A stretch of 64,000 nucleotides of DNA from Ostreococcus lucimarinus CCE9901 (lineage: Eukaryota; Chlorophyta; Mamiellophyceae; Mamiellales; Bathycoccaceae), in NCBI RefSeq assembly GCF_000092065.1, contig NC_009359.1, forward strand, positions 62,001-126,000, given 5' to 3'. The stretch's first letter is position 1, and every line of letters begins with the position of its first letter. The position numbers and the translations under genes are program-made. This document shows positions 48,199-57,086 of the stretch, in pieces. Below the pieces are notes generated by a model that saw nothing but the letters and a program-made list of their open reading frames with translations, was not told the DNA's origin and ran no database searches.

Positions 48199-48714
48199 CT
48201 AGAAATCAACCTCCGGTTGTTGCGTCGGCAAAAGTGAAAACCGCTTCTTCAGCGCGACTCGTTGCTTCGAAAACTTATCATCCGGCGAAAATCTCGCCGG
48301 GTGCGCCGATTGCGTCGGCGTTCCATCCGGGGCGGTTTTCTGCGTCGCGAAATCCGGCGCGTCAGTCGCGCGTCCGTAGGGTTGCGTCGCCTCGCGCGCG
48401 CGTCGCGAATTCGCCTCGCGCGTCGTCGCCCGCGCTCGCGCACCTTGAGCGTGTACACCCGCTCGCCCTTCTCGTTCATGTAATACATCAAGTACCTGCG
48501 TTCGTTCGCGCGCGTTCGACGCGCGTCAGTCGCTCGCGTTCGCGTCCCGTCGCCGCTCGAAATTCCGGCGGCGGCGATCGCCTCTCGGCGTTTCCGCGCC
48601 GTCCCCGTCCCGCGTCCGCGACGCCGCGTCCGCGTCCGCGATCGCGCGCGCGTCGCGCGATTCTCGCCCGCGCGTCGCGTCGTCGCGTCGTCGCGTCGTC
48701 GCGCGCACGCACAT
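48199..48714 (-). CDS. NOP10: H/ACA ribonucleoprotein subunit NOP10, three exons, start codon split by an intron
   Basis: Exons on the minus strand: 48713-48714 (only the bases AT), 48444-48495 and 48199-48339. They encode 64 residues, the same length as human NOP10. The N-terminus [18 protein letters not shown] and the later [13 protein letters not shown] and [12 protein letters not shown] match the family almost throughout. If the AT|G join is rejected, translation could start at the next ATG (MYYMNEKG), losing three residues that are otherwise conserved in kind. NOP10 is part of box H/ACA snoRNPs and telomerase, contacting dyskerin. Its 5' end is 53 bases from the start codon of the divergent LYR gene. 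Confidence 0.9.
48340..48443 (-). other. Intron 2 of NOP10
   Basis: 104 bases, donor GTGCGCG, ACTGACGCG about 22 bases before the acceptor GACGCAG. Removal joins TLK to KTAPDG in phase 0. Confidence 0.93.
48496..48712 (-). other. Intron 1 of NOP10, between A-T and G of the start codon
   Basis: 217 bases, donor GTGCGTG directly after AT, ACTGACGCG near the end, acceptor AACGCAG before GTACTTGATG. Exon 1 contributes AT, exon 2 contributes the G. Confidence 0.75.
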
Positions 48715-48767
48715 GTCGCTCGTGACCTCGCGTCGCGCAATGCCGAATCGGCATTCGCCGGCGCGCC
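48715..48767. promoter_or_regulatory. 53-base divergent promoter of NOP10 and LYR protein genes with a palindrome
   Basis: The whole space between the two start codons is 53 bases. It contains a perfect inverted repeat with 8-base arms and a 1-base centre, AATGCCGAATCGGCATT, at 48739-48755. A transcription factor site serving both genes is plausible; the binding protein is unknown. Confidence 0.5.
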
Positions 48768-49106
48768 ATGTCGCGCGCGCTGCGGCGCCTCGCGCGCGCC
48801 AAGCACGACGCGGCGACGAATCCCATGGGGTTCCTGCTCGAGAACCCGCTGAAGCTGTACCGCGATTGCATGCGGTTGGCGGATTTCTTGGCGCACAAGC
48901 AGGGACACTCCAGGGACGCGCTGCGCGCGACGGTGCGAGCGCCGTGGAGGACGCACAGGGACGAGCGCGATCCGGAAAAAATCGTGGCGCTGCGAGAGAA
49001 CGCGGTGCGGGGGCTGTCGAATTACATGATGTACGAGGCGTCGCGGGGCGCGATGGCGGGGACGCCGGCGTTCGCGAAGGAGGACGAGGAAGAGCGACGA
49101 GAGTAG
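48768..49106 (+). CDS. LYR-motif protein (complex 1 LYR family)
   Basis: A 112-residue, mainly helical basic protein. It holds the LYR tripeptide in NPLKLYRDCMRLADFL (about 28-42), followed by Arg-rich helices (HSRDALRATVRAPWRTHRD) and LRENAVRGLSNYMMYEAS, the usual three-helix LYRM layout with a distal Phe/Tyr. LYRM proteins act with mitochondrial acyl-carrier protein in Fe-S cluster transfer and respiratory complex assembly. The specific partner cannot be read from the sequence. The stop codon lies inside a threefold repeat of GACGAGAGTA. Confidence 0.75.
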   Translation: MSRALRRLARAKHDAATNPMGFLLENPLKLYRDCMRLADFLAHKQGHSRDALRATVRAPWRTHRDERDPEKIVALRENAVRGLSNYMMYEASRGAMAGTPAFAKEDEEERRE

Positions 49107-49125
49107 ACGAGAGTAGACGAGAGTA
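49096..49125. repeat. Three tandem copies of GACGAGAGTA across the LYR gene stop
   Basis: Three perfect 10-base copies. The TAG stop is in the first-to-second copy junction; the further copies also hold TAG in other frames. Confidence 0.9.
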
Positions 49126-49171
49126 GACGCGAAGGATGTAACATATTGCGATTTGATGGTTTCACGAGTCG

Positions 49172-49924
49172 CTAGTGCGCCGCGTCGCCGCGAGCGAGCG
49201 CTCGCCAGAGGCAACCGCCGAGCATGACGATTTGAGGATACGAAAACGCCGCAATCGAAATCGCGAACGTCAACGAGAATGCGTGCTTGATTCGTCGCTC
49301 TTGCGTCGGAATCGGCCGCAGCGCTAAACCGAAGGCAATTTGATGCGTTATGAACATGCTCAGCGCGTAGAGCCAAAGAAATGCACGACTGTCGCTTCTC
49401 GGCACGCTCGCCCTTCGCAAAGGAATGATGAAGAACCCGACGCCCATGAGAATTCCCAAACCGAAGCAATACGACATCGCCAGCGCTGGTCCGATGGGAA
49501 TACCGAGCAACAACCGCAAGCACACCCACACCGAGCAAAACGTGGTCAAGAAGATCCAAATCACGTCCCCGACCGCGGGTCCGTATTCGCGCGCGTCGTC
49601 GCCTCGATCTCGTTCCGACGCGACGCCGGCTCTCCTGAGAAGTCGTCCCACGAAGCTCTCCGGCACGTCAAACTGCGTCGACTCCCTGCACACTTCGCAC
49701 ACGTTCGATCCCTTCGTTCGCAACCACTTCTCCGCGCACGTTTCGTGGACGTAGACGCCGACGCACGCGCACTCGAGTTTCACCAGCCTTGACTCTGGCA
49801 ACTCCTCGACGTCGCAGAGACACACTCGGCACACGGCATCGGCGGGCGCGTCGTCGTCGGATGGGCGTGGCGCCGGATGTGTCGCGGATGGGCATGGCGT
49901 CGACGCATCGACGCGCGGCGGCAT
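49172..49924 (-). CDS. RING-CH (MARCH-type) membrane E3 ubiquitin ligase
   Basis: A 250-residue protein. The RINGv domain lies at about 32-80: VCRVCLCDVEEL, then LECACVGVYVHETCAEKWL and NVCEVCRE, giving C4HC3 spacing. Four hydrophobic helices follow (about 120-245), for example VIWIFLTTFCSVWVCLRLLLGI and ALAMSYCFGLGILMGVGFFII. MARCH-like ligases with this order sit in ER, Golgi or plastid envelope and ubiquitinate membrane clients. The start is at the ATG at 49922-49924 with a polar lead. It converges with the LYR gene. Confidence 0.88.
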   Translation of the reverse strand: MPPRVDASTPCPSATHPAPRPSDDDAPADAVCRVCLCDVEELPESRLVKLECACVGVYVHETCAEKWLRTKGSNVCEVCRESTQFDVPESFVGRLLRRAGVASERDRGDDAREYGPAVGDVIWIFLTTFCSVWVCLRLLLGIPIGPALAMSYCFGLGILMGVGFFIIPLRRASVPRSDSRAFLWLYALSMFITHQIAFGLALRPIPTQERRIKHAFSLTFAISIAAFSYPQIVMLGGCLWRALARGDAAH

Positions 49925-50051
49925 GACGTTCGGGTCGAGTGACGAGCGTCATTGTGTGCGTCGGCGCGCTCGAGACGGTTCGCGTTCCACGAGGCGATCG
50001 CGGTGGTTAATACAACAACAACAGCGAGGCTGGCGGATAGCGCGACGGCGA

Positions 50052-51580
50052 TCACGCGGACGCTTCTTTCGCTTCTTCGTCCTCGTTCGTCGCGTCCGCG
50101 ACGGCTTCGGTCGGTTCGATCGGTGCGTCGGCGGGTGCGTCGGCGGTCGGCGCGGCTTCGATCGGCGGCGGCTCGAGATCGTGCAAGCCGTGCGCCTCCA
50201 ACGCGGCTTTCGCTTCGGCCTCCTCCTTCAGCGCGGCGCGCTTCGCGCGCTCGTCGGCTAATTGCCTGGCGGCTTCTTTGTTTGCCTCTTCTTCCTTGAT
50301 CGCGCGCTTGATGAGCTTGGCGCAGTCGTCGTGCCCCTTTTTATTGGCGATTTGGCGCGGCGTCTTCCCCTTGGCGTCGACGGCGGCGGTGTTCGCGCCT
50401 CGCTTGAGGAGCAAACCGACGACGTCTTCGTACCCACCGCTGCACGCGGCGTGAAGTGGCGTCGCACCTTTTCCATCGAGCGATTCGATCTGCATGTCAC
50501 TATCGAGCAAGAGTTCGACGACGTCGTCGTGGCCTTTTCTCGCGGCGAGATGCAGCGCCGTGGCGCCGTTGCCCGCGCGCGTCTCGACGTCGCACCCAGC
50601 CTTGATCAAGCGACTCACCACGTTGACGTGTCCTTTAGAACACGCGACGTGTAACGCGTTGTTATCGCAGTCGTCCTGCGCGTCCAAGTTTGCACCGCTC
50701 TTGATCAAGAGCTTCACCATCTCGACGTTGCCCTTGGCGGCGGCGACGAGCAACGGCGTCGTCGAATCTTCCTCCGACTTCGGCTCGTTCACGTTCGCAC
50801 CGAGCTCGAGGAGTTCGCGCGCGTCGACCACATCCCCGCTCGCCACCGCCGCGTGCAGCGCGCCCGCCTCTTTCGCCCGCGCCGCCTTCTTCTTCAACAT
50901 CTTTTTCGACGGTTCTTTATCCATCCCAAACATTTCCTCCGCCGTCTTCTCCTTCGGCGCGTCCGCCTCGTCCTCGGAGTCCGCGTTCCTGGGCTTAGGC
51001 GGTGGATTATCCCACGAATAACTCGTCGCGTTCCTATTATTCATCCCCCCCGGTCCACCGTCACCGAAATTCGCCGCGCCGCCGCCGCCGCCCGCGCGTT
51101 CGTACGACGCCGCCTTCTCTCCCGCGGGTCCCCTCGACCCCTCCCCGCGCTGTGCGTCCCACTCCGGCGTCGGCGGCATATTATGCGCTTCCGCCTCCTT
51201 CTTCTCGCCGCTTTTCCCTCCGAACATCGCGCCCGCTTTATCCGCGACGCTTCGCGCCGTCGACGTCAATCCATCCTTCAGCGAACTCAAATCGATCCCA
51301 CGACCCTGCGTCGCCCCATCTCCTCGCTGCTTCGTCCCGTTCGCCCCATCGGCCGCGCGTCAGTCTCCATCGCCTCCCCGTCGCGCGTCTCGCCTCTCTT
51401 CGCGCATCGCGTCGCCATCCGCGTCGCGATCCTCGTCGGCGTGGATGGTGTTACGCATCCATCGATTCGCGTCGCGTCGCGTCGCGTCGCGCCGCCGCGC
51501 CGCCGCGCCGTCGTCGCTCGCACCTGGTGCGTCTCGCCCACGCGCTCGTACCCCGCGGTCCAGTTCTTGAGCGCGTCCAT
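50052..51580 (-). CDS. Ankyrin repeat protein, two exons
   Basis: Exons 51524-51580 and 50052-51305 give 436 residues. Exon 1 encodes MDALKNWTAGYERVGETHQ and exon 2 continues GRGIDLSSLKDGL in phase 0; exon 2 alone has no ATG at its start. Residues about 40-150 are Gly/Pro-rich and low-complexity, with PPPKPRNADSEDE and EEMFGMDKEPSKKMLKKK. Five or six ankyrin repeats occupy about 155-350, for example NNALHVACSKGHVNVVSRLIKAGCDVETRAGNGATALHLAARKGHDDVV. The tail is acidic and Ala/Pro-rich. Partners are unknown; the repeats suggest a scaffold. Its 5' end overlaps the promoter region of the following FAD gene. Confidence 0.85.
51306..51523 (-). other. Intron of the ankyrin gene
   Basis: 218 bases, donor GTGCGAGC, ACTGACGCG inside and acceptor ACGCAG. 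Removing it joins exon 1 to the large exon in phase 0. Confidence 0.85.
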
Positions 51581-51637
51581 CGTCGTCGCGCTGTGCCGCG
51601 CGTCGTCACTCCATCGCGCGCGCGTCGTCGCGCCTCC

Positions 51638-52857
51638 ATGCTCGCGCCGCTCGCGCGCGTCGCGCGTCGCGCGAGGACGACGGCCGAGGACGCGTCGTCG
51701 TGGTCGGCGGCGGCGCGGCGGGCGTCGCGTGCGCGCGCGCGCTCGCGGCGACGCGCGAGGTGACGCTGTTCGACGGCGGACGCGCGCCGGGAGGGCGGGC
51801 GTCGACGCGAGAGGGACGAAGAGGGGCGTGGGAGCACGGCGCGCGCTTCGTCGACGTCGAACGCGAACGCGAACGGGAACGCGACGACGACGACGACGAC
51901 GCAGCGGACGCGTGGATGCGAGACAGAGCGCGCGAGGGCGCGTTCGTAAGATGGGAAGGCGCGGTGGTGGCGCTGCGCGGCGGACGCGCGGTGAAGAAAA
52001 GGCTGGGCGCGCGACGGACGGCGACGCCGTCGTTCGGCGCCGTCGCGAAGGCGCTGCTCGAAAAGGTGGATTTGCGCGCGAGCGCGCGCGTCGTCGGGTT
52101 CGACGCGAGCGACGTCGACGGCGCGGGCGTGGTGGTGAAGTATCGAAGCGCGGCGCCGGACGAGGGAGGCGAGACGCGGTCGATGTCGGGGTTCGACGTG
52201 GTGGTGCTGGCGGATAAGAACGCGGCGAACGTCGCGGACGCGTTGGGCGTGGAAGAGCTCGCGCGAGCGATGCGGGAGGTGCCGTCGGTGCCGTCGTTGG
52301 TGTTGATGGTGACTTTGAATCGCGCGCCGGCGATCGAATTCGTGGGGGCTGAGATTGAGAACGACGACGCGTTGAGTTGGATCTCGAACGAGTCGTCGAA
52401 ACCGTCGCGGCGGCGCGACGCCAACTGTTGGGTCGCGCACTCCACCGACGCGTACGCGCGCGCGAAAGTGAATCTCGACACGCGTCCCGGAACTCGCGAG
52501 CACGACGCGTGGATGGACGCGGTCGCGAACGAGATGAGCGAGTCGTTGTTGCGAATTCTTCGCGAAGCCGAGGCGAACGCCGACGTCGACGTCGACGGCG
52601 CTCCGCTGGAGATTACGTACGCGCGCGCCCATCGCTGGGGCGCCGCGTTCCCGGCGGCCGTCGCCGCGGGCGCCGAAAAGTCCAAATTTCTTCGCGCCAC
52701 GTCGACGTCGCCGACCGGTCGCGTCACCACCGTGTACGCCGTCGGCGACTATTGCGTCGAGCACGATAGATTCGGCGGCTTTCGCGCCGCCGTCGCGAGC
52801 GGTCTCGCCTGCGCCGAAGACATACTCGCGACGAAATCGGCGCGTTCAAAACTTTAG
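51638..52857 (+). CDS. FAD/NAD(P)-binding amine-oxidase-like protein (renalase-like), N-terminus uncertain
   Basis: The main frame reads from about 51571 to 52857. It has VVVVGGGAAGVACARALA (Rossmann GxGxxG), APGGRASTREG, then WEHGARFVDV. Later DVVVLADKNAANVADAL, AHRWGAAFPAAV, VYAVGDYCVEHDRFGGFRAAVASGLACAEDIL close the FAD contact. This order is that of renalase-type and DUF-type NAD(P)/FAD oxidoreductases. The frame has no ATG before 51700; the only nearby ATG (51638) is in another frame. So a base indel, an unusual start or an unseen exon must be involved. The acceptor is unknown; plant relatives are often plastid proteins. Confidence 0.65.
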
Positions 52858-52957
52858 CGGCGCATCGTCGTCATCTGTATCATACGCATTGTTTGTCTCC
52901 GAGCGCCCGTCGTCTTCGCGAGTCCTCACTTCGGTGCTCGCGCGCGCCGTCGTCGCC

Positions 52958-53776
52958 ATGCTCATCCTCTTCGGTCGCCATCCCACCCCTGGTCGCTGTA
53001 AATCCCGCCTCGCCCGCGCGTTGAACTCCGACGAAGCCGCCGCGGCGATCTACGACGCCATCGTGCGCGTCGTCTTGCTCAGAACGTCTCGCGAACGCGA
53101 CGACCGGGACACCGGTGGGTTACAGTTGAAATTTTCGTGCGCGTCCAGCGACGACGTCGCCGCGTGCGAAGCGCTGTTCGCGACCGGTGGGCGCTGGCGA
53201 GCGTGCGCGCGAAACGCGCGCGACGCGGCGGCGATCGAGGTGGAGGCGCAGACGCAGGTGGATGATTTAGGCGCGCGCATCGTCGAGGCGTTTCGCCGCG
53301 AAGTCGACGGCGACGCTCGATCGAGCGATTCCTCGATCGGACGCGCGGTCTGCGTCGCGGGAACGGACGTTCCGGAGTTTTCGAGAGCGCACGCGCTCGA
53401 GGCGCTGGCTCTCGTGGAGGGCGCGTCGAGCGCGGACGCGCCGCGCGTCGCGTTCGGCCCGTCGCGAGACGGCGGCTTTTACTGCGTCGCCGCGCGCGCC
53501 ACGCGCGCTAATTGCGACGCCCTCGAGCGCGCGCTCGCGGGCGTCCGCTGGAGCGCGTCGACGACGCTCGAAGAGTGCGCGCGCAACTGCCGCGCGAACG
53601 GTTTCGACGTGCGCGCGACGATGCCGGAATTATTAGACGTCGACGACGACGGCGATTTGGACGCCCTCCTCGCCGAGCGTCTCGCCGCCGACGACGAGCG
53701 CGAGTCCCCAGCCGTGCGCGACGCGTTCGCGGAAATGGTGCGAATATTAGAGAACAGCCGCGCGGCGCGGCCTTAG
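52958..53776 (+). CDS. DUF2064 family glycosyltransferase-like protein (TIGR04282 type)
   Basis: A 272-residue protein. It opens LILFGRHPTPGRCKSRLARALNSD, the GT-A-like start of DUF2064 (bacterial pattern FARAPVPGRVKTRLA). A middle block AVCVAGTDVPEFSRAHALEALALVEG aligns with the G.DVP motif, FGPSRDGGFYCVAARA with LGPA.DGGYYL, and the end ELLDVDDDGDLDALLAERL with DVDTPEDL. In bacteria these proteins are encoded beside selenium- or arsenic-related rSAM genes and transfer sugars or nucleotidyl groups to unknown acceptors. Here it is a lone gene. The family is bacterial in origin; a plastid or transferred ancestry is possible. Confidence 0.82.
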   Translation: MLILFGRHPTPGRCKSRLARALNSDEAAAAIYDAIVRVVLLRTSRERDDRDTGGLQLKFSCASSDDVAACEALFATGGRWRACARNARDAAAIEVEAQTQVDDLGARIVEAFRREVDGDARSSDSSIGRAVCVAGTDVPEFSRAHALEALALVEGASSADAPRVAFGPSRDGGFYCVAARATRANCDALERALAGVRWSASTTLEECARNCRANGFDVRATMPELLDVDDDGDLDALLAERLAADDERESPAVRDAFAEMVRILENSRAARP

Positions 53777-53894
53777 ATTTAGCCCTTCCGGCGATGAGGT
53801 GTGATGGAATCGTCGTCGTCGTCGTCGCCTCGGCGCTCGCGTCGCGCGCGAATTCGCCCGCGGCGCCACACCGCGCCTCGGCGCGACGCGCGCC

Positions 53895-55478
53895 ATGGAC
53901 CCGCGCTTCGGTCGCGACCGCGCGAACGCGCGCGCGCGCGCGCGCGCGCCGCCGCCGCCGCCGCCGTTGCCGCACCGCGCGCCGCCACCGCCACCGCCAC
54001 CGCCGCACCCCGCGAACGACGACGCGAACGTCGAGATCGACGTCGACGCGCTGCGATCGATGCCCAAGGACGAGCGGCGCGCGCTGGCGCGCATCGCCAA
54101 AGCGCTGCTGTCCGCCGAGGACGAAGAGACGAAGATCGAGCTCGCGGCGGAGTTGCAAAAGAGATGCGCGCGCGCGGCGAATGCGGCGGCGAACGGGACG
54201 GCGACGCCGAACGCGGGACGCGAGGACGACGACGCGCGACGACGCGATGAGGACTCGAACGCGACGGGAACGTCGGCGATGGCGCGCGCGGGCGCGCGGT
54301 TCGGCGACTGGACGGCGTCGCGAGAGGACGCCGAGACGCCGAGGACGAAGAAGCGCAAGACGACGACGAGCGAGACGGCGAGCGGGACGGTTCCGTCGTC
54401 GACCGAACGCGCGGCGCGCATGGATCGCGCGCAGCGATTCGCGCGGGAGGCGATACAGTTCGCGAGCGACGTGGCGAACGCGAAGGGGCGCGGGACGCCG
54501 ACGATGCAGGAGATGAAGATGCGCGACGCCGCGGCGGTGGGGACGAACACGGCGCTGGAGAAGACGTATTTACGCCTGACGGAGGCTCCGTCGATGGCCA
54601 CGGTGCGACCGCCGCACGTGTTAGAGCGCGCGCTCGAGTTGGTAAAGAGTAAATGGGTCGCGCATAAAGATTACGAGGGTTACGCCAAGGATCAGTTGAA
54701 ATCGATCCGGCAGGATTTGACGGTGCAGCACATTCGCGACGGGGATTTGGTGTTGCAGACGTACCAGACGCACGCGCGCATCGCGCTCGAGTGCGGAGAT
54801 TTAGCGGAGTATAATCAGTGCCAAGCCGTGCTGAAGGTGCTTCACGCGGAACTACTCGAGCGCACGTTCGGCGTCGATCACCCGTCGCCGTCGAAAAAGG
54901 GGAAAAAGTCTGCGTCCAAAAAGTCGAGCGGGAAGAAGCGATCGTCGAGCGAACGCGACGAAGACACGGATCGTTTCCCGGAAGGTACGGACGATATCGC
55001 CGAGTTCGCGGCGTACAGATTAATCTACGCCGCGGGCGCGGGCTCGAAGGGCGAGCGAAGTGCCGCGCTTCTGCGCGAGCTTCGCGACATCCCGCCGCGG
55101 CTGCGAACGCACCCCTTCCTGGAGCACGCCGTCCGCGTCTGCCGAGCGCTCGCGTCGTCCAACTTCCACCGTTTCTTCGCCCTGTACAACACCGTTCCGC
55201 GCATGGGCGCGTACCTCATGGACATCATCGCTCCATCCGTTCGCACGGACGCCGTTCGCGCCGTTCTCCGCGCGTACGCTCCCACCGTTCCCGTGGAATT
55301 CGTCGCCTCGGCGCTCGGCTTTTCCTCGAGCGCTTCGTGCGCCGACGCCCTGGCCGAGCGCCATCGCGCCGTCTTCGACGGCGCCGCGCGCGATCGCCTC
55401 GACGTCAGGGCCACGAACGCCGCCATCGCCGCCAACGCCGTTCGACCGTCCGTGTTAGATCGTCTCGCGCGTTTTTAA
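53895..55478 (+). CDS. SAC3/GANP/LENG8-like protein (THP3/SAC3A)
   Basis: A 527-residue nuclear protein. The first 50 residues are Pro- and Arg-rich with a Pro run. A low-complexity, basic region follows to about 200. The SAC3/GANP domain then reads LEKTYLRLTEAPSMATVRPPHVLERAL (about 215-240), YAKDQLKSIRQDLTVQHIRDGDLVLQTYQTHARIALECGDLAEYNQCQAVL, and a downstream AYRLIYAA...LRELRDIPPRLR. The KSIRQDLTVQ.I and THARIALE..D..EYNQCQ blocks are diagnostic of the LENG8/THP3/SAC3A group, which acts in mRNA export and gene expression with TREX-2-like complexes. A PCI-like end follows. Confidence 0.88.
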   Translation: MDPRFGRDRANARARARAPPPPPPLPHRAPPPPPPPPHPANDDANVEIDVDALRSMPKDERRALARIAKALLSAEDEETKIELAAELQKRCARAANAAANGTATPNAGREDDDARRRDEDSNATGTSAMARAGARFGDWTASREDAETPRTKKRKTTTSETASGTVPSSTERAARMDRAQRFAREAIQFASDVANAKGRGTPTMQEMKMRDAAAVGTNTALEKTYLRLTEAPSMATVRPPHVLERALELVKSKWVAHKDYEGYAKDQLKSIRQDLTVQHIRDGDLVLQTYQTHARIALECGDLAEYNQCQAVLKVLHAELLERTFGVDHPSPSKKGKKSASKKSSGKKRSSSERDEDTDRFPEGTDDIAEFAAYRLIYAAGAGSKGERSAALLRELRDIPPRLRTHPFLEHAVRVCRALASSNFHRFFALYNTVPRMGAYLMDIIAPSVRTDAVRAVLRAYAPTVPVEFVASALGFSSSASCADALAERHRAVFDGAARDRLDVRATNAAIAANAVRPSVLDRLARF

Positions 55479-55571
55479 TCGCGCCCGAGCGCGCGTCCCG
55501 CCCCGTCCCGTCCCGACGACAGTTGGTAAAGTGCGCTGGGCGCACATCGCGGCGCGATTCCTGACGCGAGC

Positions 55572-57086
55572 ATGGCGCGCGCGAAGATGACGTCGAGGCG
55601 CGCGCCCGGCGGTAAGGTCCGCCGTCCGCAGTTCACCGTCGGGTCGCCTCGCGCGCCCGCGCGCGATCGCGTCGGCGCGAGCGACGCCGCGCGGCGCAAC
55701 CGCACGCTCGCGCGCGTCTTCGCGCTCGGCGAGGATTGGACGGTGGCGGACGCGCGCGCGCGCGAGCGAGCGTTCCTCGCCGAGTGCGACGACGGCGCGT
55801 GGACCGGGCTGACGACGTACGACGCGCTGGAGGAACACGGGCTGTTCACGGCGGTGGTGGAGGCGGGATGGCACGAATTGTGTCGAGCGCTCGGCGTCGA
55901 CGAGGACGAACGCGCGGCGTACGGACCGTGGCGGTACGTTCCGGGACGGATTTCGCACGAAGCGGTGCCGTGGGATGATTTCGACGAAATGTATTGGAAG
56001 CACAAGGCGAAGGGACTCGTGGACGACGATTTGATCGAGACTTTAGAAGACGAAGGCGACGAAGACGAATACGTCACGACGCACGCCAAGCTTTCTCGCG
56101 ACGACGTGGCGTCGCTTCTGGAGGAGTACGGTAAGCGTTACCTGTTCCTCATCGTCCGCGAATTTGAAGGCGCCGACCACGTGGCGGCGAAGAGCCTAGC
56201 GTTGGACGCCAATATGGAGTACGTGCGGCACCAGCACGAGCAGAAGAGCGCGCACCCGGGCGTGCCCATGGCGAGGCTTTTAGATCCGAAAGAGCTCTCT
56301 TTCGACGAAATCAAGGCTATGTATAAGGCGGCGGGGCTGCGCGTAGGAAAGAACGCCAAGCGCGAGTCGCTTCTCAGAGAACTCGTCATTGAGGACAGAG
56401 CGCTCGAGCTCGACGCGTACGGAAAGGCGTTCGCAAAAGTTGTGAAGCGGCTCGACGTGGAGACCAAAAAGTTGCAGGACAAAATAGAAAAAGCCGTGAA
56501 CAAAGCCGTCAAGTCCGTGATCATCGACAAGTGGGACACCGATCGCAAAAATGATTTCCTCGCCACTCACGACCATTGGAGCGACGAGCGAAAGAAGGCT
56601 TGGCACGATGGCGTTGCCAGTCGATTGAAGAAGACGCAGAACGCGAAAAAGGTGCAGCCGAAGACGACGAAAGCGCAGCCGAAGACGACGAAAGCGCAGC
56701 CGAAGACGACGAAAGCGCAGCCGAAGACGACGAAAGCGCAGGCTAATAAACCGGCGAAACCCAAACGAAAACGAAACGATCCGTTGGTCACGTCGGACTT
56801 CGCCGTCGGGATGGAATTGTACGTCCGAGGCGCGAAAGGCGAGACGTGGCACGCCGAGGTGACGAAAGTGCGACCGTCGAACGCGAAGTGCCCGATCGAG
56901 GTAGCTTGGCTCGTCAAGCAAAGCGATGATGCATACGTGTACTGGGACTGCGCGCACAGAGACGTGATCGATTTGCGCACCGTCCTCGAGACGCACGCGC
57001 CCGGGCACTTTCCAGCCGGGAAACGCGCGCGGTGCGTCGCGTGCGAGGCGGCGAAAACCACGTGCGCCAAGCGCGCGAAGACGTGA
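55572..57086 (+). CDS. Lysine-rich protein of unknown function with a 7-residue tandem repeat
   Basis: A 504-residue protein. The N-terminal part (about 1-60) is basic. A globular part (about 55-215) includes DWTVADARARERAFLAECDDGAWTGL and EHGLFTAVVEAGWHEL, and a helical charged part follows to about 355. A 7-residue repeat (KAQPKTT-like) then occurs four times. A C-terminal module (about 410-480) starts FAVGMELYVRGAKGETWHAEVTKVRPS and could be a Tudor-like or SH3-like fold, followed by Cys/Lys-rich CVACEAAKTTCAK. I recognise no family. A nuclear, chromatin-associated role would fit the composition but is not shown. Confidence 0.65.
   Translation: MARAKMTSRRAPGGKVRRPQFTVGSPRAPARDRVGASDAARRNRTLARVFALGEDWTVADARARERAFLAECDDGAWTGLTTYDALEEHGLFTAVVEAGWHELCRALGVDEDERAAYGPWRYVPGRISHEAVPWDDFDEMYWKHKAKGLVDDDLIETLEDEGDEDEYVTTHAKLSRDDVASLLEEYGKRYLFLIVREFEGADHVAAKSLALDANMEYVRHQHEQKSAHPGVPMARLLDPKELSFDEIKAMYKAAGLRVGKNAKRESLLRELVIEDRALELDAYGKAFAKVVKRLDVETKKLQDKIEKAVNKAVKSVIIDKWDTDRKNDFLATHDHWSDERKKAWHDGVASRLKKTQNAKKVQPKTTKAQPKTTKAQPKTTKAQPKTTKAQANKPAKPKRKRNDPLVTSDFAVGMELYVRGAKGETWHAEVTKVRPSNAKCPIEVAWLVKQSDDAYVYWDCAHRDVIDLRTVLETHAPGHFPAGKRARCVACEAAKTTCAKRAKT
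56655..56738. repeat. 21-base coding minisatellite, four copies
   Basis: Four perfect units of 21 bases starting CAGCCGAAGACGACGAAAGCG, in frame, inside the unknown lysine-rich gene. The copy number is likely to vary between strains. Confidence 0.95.

Noticed and set aside
48713-49126. A plus-strand frame of 137 codons overlapping the LYR gene
   Set aside because: It is in another frame from the LYR motif protein and is Arg/Gly/Ala-rich; its ATG also overlaps the NOP10 start region.
48249-49559. A 436-codon minus-strand frame over NOP10, LYR and MARCH genes
   Set aside because: Only part of NOP10 exon 2 is in it; the rest reads through introns and the antisense of two real genes.
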